A stretch of DNA of 40,499 bases, from the NCBI GenBank assembly GCA_034211175.1, contig JAXHUH010000347.1, forward strand, positions 1-40,499, given 5' to 3'. This stretch comes from JAXHUH01 sp034211175. GTDB taxonomy: Bacteria; Actinomycetota; Acidimicrobiia; Acidimicrobiales; CAIXPF01. The position numbers were made by a program, and so were the translations under genes. Positions 1-9,793 of the stretch are shown here, one piece after another. The first letter of the stretch is position 1. Every line of letters begins with the position of its first letter. The notes under the pieces were generated by a model, which saw nothing but the letters and a program-made list of their open reading frames with translations, had not been told where the DNA came from and ran no database searches.

Positions 1-189
1 GCGTCCCACCACACCCGACACTGCCGCAACTCGCGCTCACCAACAGCCACACGAACCCATCAACCACTCACCGCGCGCCTACGAATAGCGAAGACGACCG
101 CCACGATTATTCAGGGCTAGCGGCCGCCCGCACCGTCCCGCAGCCCCGGCCCGTCGGGTGCGCTCGTGGGCGAGGCCCGGCGGCCGAGC

Positions 190-1662
190 TCAGGACGTGA
201 GGCGGCCGAGCAGGTCGTCGAGCGGGACGGTGGCGATGCCGGCGCCGACGTCGGCGTAGCCGTACGGCAGGACCAGGTGGCCGCCGTGGAGCATGCTGCC
301 GCACGAGTAGACGACGTTGGGCACGTAGCCCTCCCGCTCGGCGGGTGAGGGGGCGAGCAGCGGCTCGGCGAGGTGCCCGATGACCGTCGACGGGTCGTCG
401 AGGTCGAGGAGGAGCGCGCCGAGGCAGTAGCGGCGCATCGGCCCGACGCCGTGGGTGATGACGAGCCAGCCGGCCTCGGTCTCGAGCGGCGAGCCGCAGT
501 TGCCGAGCTGCATCAGCTCCCACGGCCGCTCCGGCTCCTGGATCTTCTCGGTCTCGTACCAGATCCGGATGTCGTCGGAGGTGAGGAGGTAGTTGTTGAC
601 GTTGTCGTGGCGCCCGAGGGCGAGGAAGCGCCCGCCGACCTTGCGGGGGAACAGCGCGATGCCCTTGTTCTGCGCGCAGCGGCCGCCGAGGGTCGAGACC
701 CGGAACGAGGCGAAGTCGGTCGTCTCGATCATCTGGGGGAGGATCGTGTGGCCGTCGTAGGCGGTGTAGGTGCCGTAGTAGATGACGCTGCCGTCGTCGT
801 GGCGGAACCGGACGAGACGGACGTCCTCCATCCCCCGGCTCTCGGTCACGCTCGTCGGGAAGATCACCCGCTCCGACAGCTCGACGGCCGGGTCGAACTC
901 GGTCCGGTAGTTCGACGACGCCAGCCAGTGCAGGATGTGCACGACCGACGCGGAGACCGGCGCCTCGCCGGGGTGTGCGTCGCCCGGGCGCAGCGCGGCC
1001 TCGAGCTCGGTGATCGTGAACCGGGGGCCGAGGCCGCCGAGCACCCGGCCGGCGGGCTCGTCGAGGGCGTCGAGCTCGGCCAGCTTGGCGAGGAAGAACG
1101 CCCGGTCGAACGTCGCGGTGCGACGGCGGCCGGTGACGGCGAAGCGCGACGGCGGGTCGACGACGATCGACAGGTCGTCGCCGATGACGCCGGAGCGGAG
1201 CTCGATGCTGGAGATGTGCCCCTCGCCGATGGCCCGCAGGCTCATCACGAAGCGGCACGCGCCCGCCGGGAGGCCACTCTGTTCAGGACCCGGCACGATC
1301 GACGGGTTGCCGAGGGCCGCCGCCTCGATCGAGTACTCGTGGGTGAAGTAGGCACCGATGAGGCGCCGCCGGTCGAGCGAGATGTGCTCGGGGACCGGGC
1401 ATCGGCCGGCGATCAGCTCGAAGTGCTCGTCGACGATGGCGTCGAAGTCGCGGTGACGGGAACCGAAGTCGGCCCGCGTCGCGGCGAGGGTGGCGGAGAC
1501 GTCCGCCTCGGCCATGACGAGCAGGCGCCCGAGGGCGACGTCCATGCGGGTGCTGCCGTCGGGGAGCAGCTCCTCACCGGGGAGGAACGGCTTGGCGATC
1601 ACCCGGGCAGCGTCGGCGATGAACCGTGCGCTGCGGTGCCGGGTGACCGAGAGCGAGGACAT
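190..1662 (-). CDS. GH130-family glycosidase / mannoside phosphorylase-like protein
   Basis: The 490-residue product has the five-bladed beta-propeller pattern of glycoside hydrolase family 130, which phosphorolyses or hydrolyses beta-mannosides. Characteristic stretches are SRGMEDVRLVRF, QNKGIALFPRK, a GNCGSPLETEAGWLVITHG blade and YVPNVVYSCG near the C-terminus. It has no signal peptide or membrane segment, so it should be cytoplasmic. The ATG at 1662 is used because homology-like sequence begins shortly after it. The N-terminal ~110 residues precede the propeller and look helical. It stands alone, with no sugar transporter beside it, so the substrate cannot be inferred from context. Family assignment is secure; whether it is a phosphorylase or a hydrolase is not visible. 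Confidence 0.85.
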   Translation of the reverse strand: MSSLSVTRHRSARFIADAARVIAKPFLPGEELLPDGSTRMDVALGRLLVMAEADVSATLAATRADFGSRHRDFDAIVDEHFELIAGRCPVPEHISLDRRRLIGAYFTHEYSIEAAALGNPSIVPGPEQSGLPAGACRFVMSLRAIGEGHISSIELRSGVIGDDLSIVVDPPSRFAVTGRRRTATFDRAFFLAKLAELDALDEPAGRVLGGLGPRFTITELEAALRPGDAHPGEAPVSASVVHILHWLASSNYRTEFDPAVELSERVIFPTSVTESRGMEDVRLVRFRHDDGSVIYYGTYTAYDGHTILPQMIETTDFASFRVSTLGGRCAQNKGIALFPRKVGGRFLALGRHDNVNNYLLTSDDIRIWYETEKIQEPERPWELMQLGNCGSPLETEAGWLVITHGVGPMRRYCLGALLLDLDDPSTVIGHLAEPLLAPSPAEREGYVPNVVYSCGSMLHGGHLVLPYGYADVGAGIATVPLDDLLGRLTS

Positions 1663-1782
1663 GCCGTGCCCGATCAGGTAGAAGAAGGGTCACGATGGAG
1701 CGTCGACGAGGGCACCGACGGCGTCCGCGGGCGGGAGGCGACCGTGACCGCACCTCCGTCGAGCGGCGCCGAGCGAGAAGGA

Positions 1783-1923
1783 CTACTTGATCTTCCGGGC
1801 CTTGTCCTCGGCCTGGCGGGCCGCGGCCTTCTCGTCCTGCTTCTCGTGCTTGGCGGCCCGCTTCTCCTTCAGCGATCGGCCAGGCTTCTTGGTGTTGCCT
1901 GAGTCTCGCGAGTTTCGTGCCAT
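1783..1923 (-). CDS. Small highly basic hypothetical protein (46 aa)
   Basis: The frame starts at the ATG at 1923 and encodes a Lys/Arg/Glu-rich peptide beginning MARNSRDSGNTKKPGRSL and ending KARKIK. It has no hydrophobic segment. Its strongly biased composition and predicted single helix are typical of small conserved actinobacterial proteins of unknown role. A longer frame reaches 2016, but the extra N-terminus looks non-coding. It is probably monocistronic, lying 120 bases from the start of the GH130 gene. No function is assigned. Confidence 0.55.
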   Translation of the reverse strand: MARNSRDSGNTKKPGRSLKEKRAAKHEKQDEKAAARQAEDKARKIK

Positions 1924-2031
1924 CAGGCACCCTACGTCAGCCCGCCCGACTCCGCACCGGCGTGACCCCTCGATCTCACGTCGGCCCTGGGTCGACAGGG
2001 ACGTTGCGCCAGCCACAGACGGGGCCCTCGA

Positions 2032-2469
2032 TCAGGGACCGGGCGAGCTGTCGCCCCAGGGTTTCACGACCTCGAGGCGCCCGAAGCGCTCGAAGTCGAC
2101 GGCGTTGCGGGTCACGACGGCCATGCCGTGGACGAGTGCCGTGGCGGCGATGAACGCGTCAGCGACGGGCGCGGGGTCGGGCACGTGGAGCGTGGCGGCG
2201 GTTCGAGCGACGACTGCGTCGACGGGCAGCACGCGGGTGCCGAACGCATCGTGGACGTCGTGGTCGATCCAATGGCGGAGCACCTGCCCGGCCGCGGGGT
2301 CCCGCCGCTCGGCGAGCAGCACGCCGTGCTCCAGCTCCTGGATCGTGATCGCGGAGATGAACGTGAGGTCGGTCGGGACGGACACAGCCCACTCGACGAC
2401 ACCGGTGTCTGCCCGCCCCGCCGCGACCTTGCGGAGCTCCGATACGACGTTCGTGTCGAGCACGTACAT
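2032..2469 (-). CDS. vapC: VapC-type PIN-domain toxin
   Basis: The 145-residue protein is a PIN-domain endoribonuclease, the toxin of a type II toxin-antitoxin pair. It opens with MYVLDTNVVSELRK, giving the first acidic residue (D5). The second is E45 in the ITIQELEHG helix, and the third is D104 in PVADAFIAATA. The C-terminal VVTRNAVDFERF is the usual last strand and helix. Length and motifs are complete, so it should be active. The antitoxin stop codon abuts this start (TGAATG), so the two are translationally coupled. It lies divergent from the Wadjet operon. VapC toxins cleave tRNA or rRNA; the target here is unknown. Confidence 0.9.
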   Translation of the reverse strand: MYVLDTNVVSELRKVAAGRADTGVVEWAVSVPTDLTFISAITIQELEHGVLLAERRDPAAGQVLRHWIDHDVHDAFGTRVLPVDAVVARTAATLHVPDPAPVADAFIAATALVHGMAVVTRNAVDFERFGRLEVVKPWGDSSPGP

Positions 2470-2760
2470 TCAGTCGAAGCGCGCCGGCTCGGCGAGCTCG
2501 TCTCGCTCCGGGACCTCGAAGTCGATCGCGCCGACGCCTGGTGTGCGACTCAGGAGTTCGGTGAGCCGCGGGGTGCCAGAGGCGAGCCGCTCGTAGTCCT
2601 CGTAGCTCAGCAGGACGTGAGAGGGTCGCCCCCGGTCCGTGATGACGACAGGGCCCCGGGCGGCCGCCTTCTTGGCGACGCCAGTGTCGTGGTTGAACTC
2701 GCGGCTCGTCATGGTGGTCGCCGGCTTCACTTCCGCGCGATGCGTGTTCGTGCTCGCCAC
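2470..2760 (-). CDS. Phd/YefM-family antitoxin
   Basis: The 96-residue protein carries the Phd/YefM N-terminal DNA-binding and dimerisation fold. TSREFNHDTGVAKKAA is followed by GPVVITDRGRPSHVLLSYED, and the acidic tail (VPERDELAEPARFD) would wrap the toxin. The GTG at 2760 is chosen because GGAGGG lies just upstream on the minus strand; the frame is open further but that part is unlike the family. It pairs with the PIN toxin immediately downstream and should autoregulate the pair. A 23-bp piece of a related gene recurs at 13588-13610. Confidence 0.88.
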   Translation of the reverse strand: MASTNTHRAEVKPATTMTSREFNHDTGVAKKAAARGPVVITDRGRPSHVLLSYEDYERLASGTPRLTELLSRTPGVGAIDFEVPERDELAEPARFD

Positions 2761-2880
2761 CTTCCCTCCGAGCTGTCCTCGATGCAGCAACGTTACTACG
2801 TCAGGCCACCCGGCGAACGTCCGGCCCGGTCGAACCCCCGCTCCGTGGCGTGGAACGCCTCCGCTGTCAGTGCGGTTGCC

Positions 2881-2886
2881 TATCGT
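2881..2886 (+). promoter_or_regulatory. Candidate leaderless -10 box of the Wadjet operon
   Basis: TATCGT fits the actinobacterial TAnnnT -10 consensus and ends eight bases before the GTG start at 2895, so transcription could begin at or next to the start codon. No Shine-Dalgarno sequence precedes that GTG, which agrees with a leaderless transcript. No convincing -35 box is visible. The 134-bp gap also has to hold the divergent promoter of the antitoxin gene. Confidence 0.3.
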
Positions 2887-2894
2887 CGGGTCTC

Positions 2895-4493
2895 GTGGAC
2901 ACCGACCTCGGCGGCGCGACACCGCCGACTCGCGAGGAAGCGACGCCGAACGACGTCGTGGCCGACGGGTCGCCGTACCGCGTGTTCGCGTACGTGCTGG
3001 CGGAGCGGGCCGGGCTCTACGTCGACGTCGTCGACGCGCTCGTCGCCGCGAAGGACCGGTTCCGGCTCCAGCTCCGGCCAGCCGACGTCGCCCGTGAGCT
3101 GGCGGCGGCGGGTCGTGCCCGCCCGGAGGACGAGGTGCTGTCCGCGCTGGAGGCGCTCGCCGAGTGGGGCAACGTCAGCCGGTTCTACGACTCGGCGGCG
3201 CCGGAGACGTTGAGCGAGTTCTACGGGAAGCGGTTCCTGTACCAGCTGACACCGGAGGGCGTCGCTGCGCACGAGGGCATCGAGGCGGCGCGGCGGGCGG
3301 GCCTCGCCAGCGGCGGGCGACTCTCCGCCGTGCTGCTGCCCGGGGTCATCGAGCGGCTCGAGGCGGTGCGGGCCGAGGTCGCCGATCCCGATCCGGCCCG
3401 CCTGTACGCCCTGTTGATCGACCTGTTCTCGACGTTCGGCGAGCTGGCCGAGAACGCCGCCCGCTACATGAGCGACCTCGCCGTCGAGACGACGGAGGTG
3501 GCGGCCGACCACGAGCGGTTCGTCGCCTACAAGCGGGCGGTCTTCACGTACCTCAACACGTTCGTCGCCCGCTTCACCGAGCTGGTGCCCCGCATCGTCG
3601 AGCTGGTGGGCGAGCTCGACCCGGCGATGGACGACCTCCTGGCGCTCGCCGCCGCCCAGGACGCGGCCCCGAACGCGGCGGGCGACGACCGGGGCCCGCT
3701 CGAGACGTTCCGGCGTCGCTGGCAGGGCGTGCGGGCCTGGTTCGTGAGCGACGGCGAGCAGCCGCCGATCGCCGAGCTGCTGCGGGTCGCGATGCTCGAC
3801 GCGCTGAACCGGATCCTCGTCGCGGTGACCCGGCTCAACGAGCGCGGCCTGCGGCGGGCCAGCCGGGAAGCCGACTTCGAGGCGCTCGCCCGTTGGTTCG
3901 CGGAAGCCGACGACGACGGCGCCCGCCGCCTGTGGGACGCCGCGTTCGGCACGTTCGCGGCCCGCCACTTCACCGAGCTCGCCGGCGACGAGGACGTCGA
4001 GCGCCGCCGCAGCTTCTGGGACGCCGAACCCGCAGCGGTCGCGCCCCGGCTCCGGGCCGCGGGCGTGCGGGCCAGCCCGGGCCGGCCCGGCGGATTGGCC
4101 GACTACACCGCGGCCAAGGCGGCACGGGTCGCCGAGGTCCGACGGGCACGCGCCCGCGCCAGCGCAGCCGTTGCCCGCCTCGCCGCCCGCACGCCGTGCC
4201 GCTTGTCGGGGCTCGGAGCGGTCGACGAGGCCGAGCTCGAGCAGCTGCTCGCAGCGCTCACCGCCGGGTTGGGGAGCCGACCGGGGGCCGATGGCCGCCG
4301 CCGCGCCCGCACGCCACACGGCCTGATCGCCCTCGGCGCCCCCGACGACGGGGCCGCGACCGCGTCGATCCGCACGCCCCACGGCGTGCTCCACGCCCCC
4401 GACCTGCTCCTGGACGTCGAGGTGTGGGCGCCGGGTCGCGCCCGCGACGGCGGCTACGCCGCCGGCGAGGACAGCGAGGAGGCCGCAGGATGA
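2895..4493 (+). CDS. jetA: Wadjet type II JetA (DUF2397 / TIGR02677)
   Basis: The 532-residue protein is the first gene of a type II Wadjet system and belongs to the DUF2397/TIGR02677 family. By analogy with type I JetA it is the kleisin-like subunit that bridges the SMC heads. Visible family features are the N-terminal winged-helix-like segment with YRVFAYVLAER, LSALEALAEWGNVSRF, the turn FYGKRFLYQLTPEG, and a helical middle with FSTFGELAENAARYM and AVFTYLNTFVARF. The C-terminal ~100 residues hold three repeats of the type RTPH/RTPCxLSGLG. The GTG at 2895 fits the leaderless promoter; an upstream ATG at 2850 lies in poor coding sequence. Its stop overlaps the jetB start (ATGA). Confidence 0.9.
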   Translation: MDTDLGGATPPTREEATPNDVVADGSPYRVFAYVLAERAGLYVDVVDALVAAKDRFRLQLRPADVARELAAAGRARPEDEVLSALEALAEWGNVSRFYDSAAPETLSEFYGKRFLYQLTPEGVAAHEGIEAARRAGLASGGRLSAVLLPGVIERLEAVRAEVADPDPARLYALLIDLFSTFGELAENAARYMSDLAVETTEVAADHERFVAYKRAVFTYLNTFVARFTELVPRIVELVGELDPAMDDLLALAAAQDAAPNAAGDDRGPLETFRRRWQGVRAWFVSDGEQPPIAELLRVAMLDALNRILVAVTRLNERGLRRASREADFEALARWFAEADDDGARRLWDAAFGTFAARHFTELAGDEDVERRRSFWDAEPAAVAPRLRAAGVRASPGRPGGLADYTAAKAARVAEVRRARARASAAVARLAARTPCRLSGLGAVDEAELEQLLAALTAGLGSRPGADGRRRARTPHGLIALGAPDDGAATASIRTPHGVLHAPDLLLDVEVWAPGRARDGGYAAGEDSEEAAG

Positions 4494-5659
4494 CCGACGA
4501 GACGGCCGAGCTGCGTGCCGCGGCGCGGGCGCTGGTGATGGCGCCGGTGCTCGATCGCGACGGCGGCGCGGCGCTGACGGCGGCGCGCCGGCACCGGGTC
4601 GAGCTGGCCAAGGTGTTCGCCGACGAGCTCGGCTACCGGTTGGACGCCACTCGGCCAAACGTCGTGCGCCTCGCCAAGGCGGTCGGACCGGGCCACGTCG
4701 CCCGGGGGTTGACGACCCGCAGCGGCCGCCCGTTCGACCGCCGCCGCTACGCCATCGTGTGCCTGGTCCTCGCGGTGCTGGAGCGGGAGGGTGAGCGGAC
4801 GACCGCGGCCCGGCTGTTCCGCGAGGTCGCCGCCCGGGCAGGCGACGTCTCGGAGCTGGCGTTCTCGACCGACGTCGCCGCCGACCGGCGGGCGTTCGTG
4901 CAGGCCGTCCAGGCGGTCGTCGATCTCGGGGTCCTGGAGCTGGCGGAGGGCGACGAGGAGCGCTTCGCCCGGGGCCAGGAGGGCGGCGACGCGCTGTACC
5001 GGGTCGACCGCGACCGCCTCGGCCTCCTCCCCGCCGTGGTCGTGCCGCCGTCGCTGGTCGCCACACCGGCCGCCATGCTCGCCGAGCCGTACCCCGACAC
5101 CGACGACGGCCGGGTGCGACGGCGCCGTCACCAGGTCATGCGGGCGCTCGTCGAGCAGCCCGTCGTCTACGTCGAGGACCTCGAGCCCGACGAGGCCGAC
5201 TACCTCCGGGGCCAACGGGCCCGGATCGAGCGCGTGCTCGACGAGCGCTTCGGCCTGACCCTCGAGGTGCGGGCCGAGGGCTGGGTTGCGGTGGACACCG
5301 ACGCCGAGCTGACCGACGTGCGCTGGCCCGACTACGGCACCGCGGAGACGACGGCGCTGCGCCTGTGCGACGAGCTGCGCGCCCGGCGCCTCCGGGGGGA
5401 TCCGCCCCGGTGGGAGCACGCGGAGGTGGTGCGGTTCGTGGCCGGCCTCGCCGCCGAGTACCAGGGCTACTGGCGGCGGGACACGACCGACGAGGCAGGC
5501 GCCGCCGCGCTGGCCGACGAGGCGATCGCCGTCCTCGAGGCGTTGCGGGTGGCGCAGCGGGTCGACGGTGCGCTCGAGGCACGTCCTGCCACCGCCCGAT
5601 TCGCAGCCGAGCCTCCCGAGCCGGCGGCGCCAGTCCCCGTCCAGGAGACCCTCACGTGA
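4490..5659 (+). CDS. jetB: Wadjet type II JetB (DUF2398 / TIGR02678)
   Basis: The 389-residue protein belongs to the DUF2398/TIGR02678 family, the second Wadjet II component. By analogy with type I it acts as the KITE-like winged-helix dimer bound to the kleisin. Recognisable segments are the N-terminal ELRAAARALVMAPVL, the RYAIVCLVLAVLER helix, a middle VVDLGVLELAEGDE typical of winged helices, and a C-terminal AAEYQGYWRRDTTDE. The start is the ATG at 4490, with GAGGAGG a few bases upstream and a 4-base overlap with jetA. Its end overlaps jetC by four bases (GTGA). Such tight coupling suggests fixed stoichiometry of one complex. Confidence 0.9.
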   Translation: MTDETAELRAAARALVMAPVLDRDGGAALTAARRHRVELAKVFADELGYRLDATRPNVVRLAKAVGPGHVARGLTTRSGRPFDRRRYAIVCLVLAVLEREGERTTAARLFREVAARAGDVSELAFSTDVAADRRAFVQAVQAVVDLGVLELAEGDEERFARGQEGGDALYRVDRDRLGLLPAVVVPPSLVATPAAMLAEPYPDTDDGRVRRRRHQVMRALVEQPVVYVEDLEPDEADYLRGQRARIERVLDERFGLTLEVRAEGWVAVDTDAELTDVRWPDYGTAETTALRLCDELRARRLRGDPPRWEHAEVVRFVAGLAAEYQGYWRRDTTDEAGAAALADEAIAVLEALRVAQRVDGALEARPATARFAAEPPEPAAPVPVQETLT

Positions 5660-8600
5660 CGCTCATCGAGCACATCGGCCGGGCCCGTGCCCTGCCCCGC
5701 CCGGCGCCGGGGCGGTTCCGGCCGCTGCGGGCCGGCATCCTCGGTGTCTGGGAGTACGACGACCAGGAGTTCTGGTTCGCCGACGGCCGGCTGATCCTGC
5801 GCGGGCAGAACACCGCCGGCAAGTCGAAGGCGCTCGAGCTGCTCCTGCCGTTCGTGCTCGACGGCGAGACCCGTCCCGAGCGCCTCGACCCGTTCGGCAA
5901 CCGGTCGAAGACGATGTACTGGAACCTCATCGACTTCGACCCCGACCGCGAGCGCCGGGCCGCGCTCGGCTACTGCTGGCTCGAGCTCGGGCGGGTCGAC
6001 GACGACGGCCGGGAACGCATCGTCACCGCGCTCGTCGGCCTGCGTGCGACGCGGGCCGCGGGCCGTCGTGTCGACACGTGGTTCGCGGTGACGCCGCTGC
6101 GGGTCGGCGACGAGCTGGACCTGGCTCCTGACGGGCGGCCGCTCACCGCCGAGCGGCTCCGCGAGGAGCTCGACGGCCGCGGCCGGGTGCACACCTCCGC
6201 CCGCGACCACCGGACCGCGCTCGACGCCGAGCTGTTCGGGCTCGGGCCCGACCGCTACGAGGCGCTCATTCACCTCCTTCTGCAGCTGCGGCGGCCGAAG
6301 CTGTCGGAGAAGCTCGACGTCACCAAGCTCACCGACGTGCTCACCGATGCCCTCCCTCCGCTCGAGCGGGGCCGCCTCGACCTGCTGGCCCAGGCGTTCG
6401 CCCGCCTCGACGCCGACGCGGCCGAGCTGGAGGCGCTGACCGCCTCCCATGCCGAGCTGGGCGCGTTCCTCGCCGAGTACCGCGCGTTCGCGCAGCTCCA
6501 CGTACGGCTGCGGGCCGATGCCGTGCGGGCGGCCAACACCCGCTTCGACAAGGTCACCGAGACGGCCCGCCTCGAGCGCCAGGAACGCGACGACGCCCGG
6601 TCCGACCTGGCGACCATCGAGGAGCGCCGCACCGAGCTCGACGGCACGGTCGAGTGGGTCGAGGGTCAGCTCGCCGGGCTCGACCTGTCCAAGGTCCATG
6701 CGCTGTTGGAGGTCGAGCGGCTCGCCGAGCACGCTGAGGCGACGGCCGCGCAGGCCCGGCGCCGCGCGGTCGACGACGCCGCGGCCGCCGAGCGCGCCGC
6801 TGGCGACCTCGCCGCCGCCGAGCGGCGCGCGGCCGCTGCGACCGAGGCGGCTGACGCCGAGGCCGGGGCGGCGAGCGCCGGGGCGGACGCCGCCGGGCTC
6901 GGCGAGGTGCACCGCAACCACGCCGACCAGCTCCTGGCCGACCCGGCGGCGGCCGGGGCGGCGCTCGACGCGTCGGCGCAGCGTCGGCTCGACCTGCTCC
7001 GTGACCTGCGCCGTGCCGCGGCCGCGGCAGCCGAGGCGCGGCGGCGGGTCGAGCGCGCCGAGGAACGTCACCGCGAGGCCGACGCCGTGCACGATGAACG
7101 CCGGGCCGAGGCCCGTGTGGCGGCCGACGACGCCGACGCACAGGCGGCCGGGTTCGCCGACTCGGTCGACCGGTGGGCCGATGGCCTCGACGACGACCTG
7201 TTGGCGCTCACCGCACCGGCCGCGTCCGACGGCGGCTCACTCGGTGCCGACGTGCTCGACGCCGTCCTGGCCGACGGCGCATCGGGCGACGCCGCGCGCG
7301 CCGCGGCCCGGGCCCACCTCGCACCGGTTCACGAGCACGTCCGCAGCGCGTCGAGCGACCTGGCCGGTGAGCGGGCGCGACGCTCCGACCGTCGGGTCGA
7401 CCTCGCCGAGCGCCTCGCCCGGGTCGAGGCCGAGGCCGACGACGCTCCGCCCGCCTCGGCCGGCCGCCCGGAGGTGCGGGCCGCCGACGGCGCGCCGCTG
7501 TGGGCGTGCGTCGACTTCGCCGACGACCTCGACGACGCCCAGCGGGCGGGGCTCGAAGCCGCGTTGGGTGCTGCCGGCGTGCTCGACGCCCTCGTCACCG
7601 CCCAGGGGGAGCTGCTCTCCGCCGACACCCTCGACACGGTCATCAGTGGAGCCACGGCCGTCGTCGACGGACGACGCGCCACGCAGGGGTTGGGCCGGTG
7701 GCTGCGGCGCGCCCCGGAGGCGCCGATGCCCGCGGCCGCGATCGACGCGGCGTTGGCCTCGGTCGGCGCGGGTGAGGGGCCGGGGCCGTGCTGGGTGGCA
7801 CCCGATGGCCGCTGGGCGAACGGTTCGCTCCGGGGCCGATGGACCCAGCCGGAGGCCCGGTACGTGGGCGCCGCGACCCGCGCCGCGGCCCGGGCCCGCC
7901 GCATCGCCGAGCTCACCGACCGGATCGCCGAGGTCGACGCCCGCCTCGCCGAGCTCGAGGTGCGCGCCGCGGCGCTCGCCGACCTCGACGCACGGGCCGA
8001 CCTCGCGGTGGAGCGCTTCCCCACCACCACGGTGCTGCGCGACGCGATCGGCGCCGCCCGCCGGGCCGAACAGGCGGCGACGGACGCGGCCGAGGCCCTC
8101 GCGGCCGCCGCCCAGTTGCTCGAGCAGGTGCGGGCGGAGTCGGCGGCCTTGCTGGAGGCGCTCGCCGAGGCGACCCGTCGCGCCGGGTGCTCACCCGACG
8201 ATGTCGACGACGCCGTCGAGGCGGTCAACGACTACCGGCTCCGCGTCTCGCGCGCGGTCGGCGCCCTCCGGGAGGCGATCGCCGCCCGCGCCGACGCGGC
8301 CGACGCCGCGACCCGCGCCGAGGCGGCGCGGGACCGGGCCGAGGAGAGCGACATCGACGCGGCACGGGCGGAGGGCGACGCCCGGCGAGCCCGCGGCGAA
8401 GCGGACGAGCTGCGGCGGACGGTCGGCACCGACGTCGACGAGGTCCTCGCCCGCCAGCGTGACCTCGAACGGGAGCTGACGGCGGCCAACGACGAGCGGC
8501 GGGAGCTCGACGCCCGACGCGACGGGGCGCGTGACCGGCTGACCCGGGCGGAGACCCGGCTCCAGGGCACCGAGGCGGAGCGCGACACCCGCGAGCAGGA

Positions 8601-9780
8601 GCGGGCCGTGGCCCTGGAGGCGCAGGCCCGGCTGGCGTCGACCGAGCTCGCCGTGCTCGCGGTCGGCGCCGTCGATCCCGAGCGTGACCTCACGCAGGTG
8701 ACGGCCGGGCTCGCGTTCGCCCGGGCGGCGTTCGACCGGCTGCGCGACGTCACGGTCGACCAGCGGGCCCAGGACACGACCACCAACCGGCTCCACGGTG
8801 CGTTCACGTCGCTGCGGTCGCAGCTCGCCGCCGACTTCGACCCCCACCTCGACACCAGCGACGGCGTGTCGCTGTGCGTGGCCCGCCTCGGCGGCCGTGT
8901 GGTCGGTGCGGTGGAGCTGGAGCGGGCACTCGCCGAGCAGGTGGAGCGTCGGCGGGCCACGTTGTCGGACGAGGAGCGGGACGTCATCGAACGCCACCTC
9001 CTCACCGAGGTCGGCACCCACCTCGGCGAGCGGGTGCATGCCGCGTGGTCGCTGGTCGACCGGATGAACACCCAGCTCTCGACCCATCCGACCCGTTCGG
9101 GGGTCACGCTGCGGCTGTCGTGGGAGGCGTCACCCGACGCCGGCCCGGCCGCGGTGGAGGCGTTGAAGCTGCTGCGCCGCGACATCAACCTGCTGACGGC
9201 GGCGGAGCGGGCGACGTTGGCGACGTTCCTCGCCGAGCGGGTGCGCGCCGGGCGCGACGACGCCGAGGGCGCCGACGTCGTGGAGCGCCTCGCGGCCGCG
9301 CTCGACTACCGCCGCTGGCACCGCTTCGTCGTGCAACGCCGGACGAGCGGTGGTTCCGGCGGCGAGCGGTTCACCGCCCGCACCCAGGCGTTCGGCTCCG
9401 GTGGCGAGCAGGCGAAGCTCGCGCACCTGCCGCTGTTCGCGGCGATGGCCGGCTACTACGCGTCGGCACGGCCGACCGCGCCCCACCTGGTCGTGCTGGA
9501 CGAGGCGTTCGCCGGCATCGACGACGACCAGCGCGGCGACTGCATGGCGATGCTCGTGGAGCTCGACCTCGACCCGGTGCTCGCCAACTACTCGGAGTGG
9601 GGCTGTTACCCGGAGGTGCCGCAGGTCGCGGTGTACCACCTGGAGCGAACGCCGGGGGTGCCCGGCGTCGCCGCGCTGCGGTTCGTGTGGGACGGCACGG
9701 CCCTCAGCGAGGACGATCCGTTCCTCGACGCCCGGACGGGTTCGACCCGGGATGCGGGCTCGTGGGTCGCGACGACGTGA
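5656..9780 (+). CDS. jetC: Wadjet type II JetC, SMC/SbcC-like ATPase (TIGR02680)
   Basis: The 1,374-residue protein is the SMC-like motor of Wadjet, which extrudes DNA loops and senses small circular plasmids. The Walker A motif is GQNTAGKS (residues 50-57), the signature motif is GSGGEQAK (about residue 1248) and Walker B is LVVLDEAF (about 1277-1284). Between the heads are two long Ala/Arg/Glu-rich coiled coils (about 270-600 and 800-1130) around a hinge-like globular region with LWACVDFADDLDDAQRAG. All ATPase motifs are intact and the frame is uninterrupted over 4.1 kb. It starts with a GTG overlapping the jetB stop. Confidence 0.93.
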   Translation: MTLIEHIGRARALPRPAPGRFRPLRAGILGVWEYDDQEFWFADGRLILRGQNTAGKSKALELLLPFVLDGETRPERLDPFGNRSKTMYWNLIDFDPDRERRAALGYCWLELGRVDDDGRERIVTALVGLRATRAAGRRVDTWFAVTPLRVGDELDLAPDGRPLTAERLREELDGRGRVHTSARDHRTALDAELFGLGPDRYEALIHLLLQLRRPKLSEKLDVTKLTDVLTDALPPLERGRLDLLAQAFARLDADAAELEALTASHAELGAFLAEYRAFAQLHVRLRADAVRAANTRFDKVTETARLERQERDDARSDLATIEERRTELDGTVEWVEGQLAGLDLSKVHALLEVERLAEHAEATAAQARRRAVDDAAAAERAAGDLAAAERRAAAATEAADAEAGAASAGADAAGLGEVHRNHADQLLADPAAAGAALDASAQRRLDLLRDLRRAAAAAAEARRRVERAEERHREADAVHDERRAEARVAADDADAQAAGFADSVDRWADGLDDDLLALTAPAASDGGSLGADVLDAVLADGASGDAARAAARAHLAPVHEHVRSASSDLAGERARRSDRRVDLAERLARVEAEADDAPPASAGRPEVRAADGAPLWACVDFADDLDDAQRAGLEAALGAAGVLDALVTAQGELLSADTLDTVISGATAVVDGRRATQGLGRWLRRAPEAPMPAAAIDAALASVGAGEGPGPCWVAPDGRWANGSLRGRWTQPEARYVGAATRAAARARRIAELTDRIAEVDARLAELEVRAAALADLDARADLAVERFPTTTVLRDAIGAARRAEQAATDAAEALAAAAQLLEQVRAESAALLEALAEATRRAGCSPDDVDDAVEAVNDYRLRVSRAVGALREAIAARADAADAATRAEAARDRAEESDIDAARAEGDARRARGEADELRRTVGTDVDEVLARQRDLERELTAANDERRELDARRDGARDRLTRAETRLQGTEAERDTREQERAVALEAQARLASTELAVLAVGAVDPERDLTQVTAGLAFARAAFDRLRDVTVDQRAQDTTTNRLHGAFTSLRSQLAADFDPHLDTSDGVSLCVARLGGRVVGAVELERALAEQVERRRATLSDEERDVIERHLLTEVGTHLGERVHAAWSLVDRMNTQLSTHPTRSGVTLRLSWEASPDAGPAAVEALKLLRRDINLLTAAERATLATFLAERVRAGRDDAEGADVVERLAAALDYRRWHRFVVQRRTSGGSGGERFTARTQAFGSGGEQAKLAHLPLFAAMAGYYASARPTAPHLVVLDEAFAGIDDDQRGDCMAMLVELDLDPVLANYSEWGCYPEVPQVAVYHLERTPGVPGVAALRFVWDGTALSEDDPFLDARTGSTRDAGSWVATT

Positions 9781-9793
9781 CTGGGCCGGCGAC

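Noticed and set aside
373..1902. Plus-strand frame of 509 residues over the GH130 gene
   Set aside because: It is a shadow frame, since the minus strand carries clear GH130 motifs.
2880..5066. Long minus-strand frame across jetA and jetB
   Set aside because: It is Arg/Pro/Gly-rich with no motif and no ribosome site; the opposite strand encodes recognisable Wadjet proteins.
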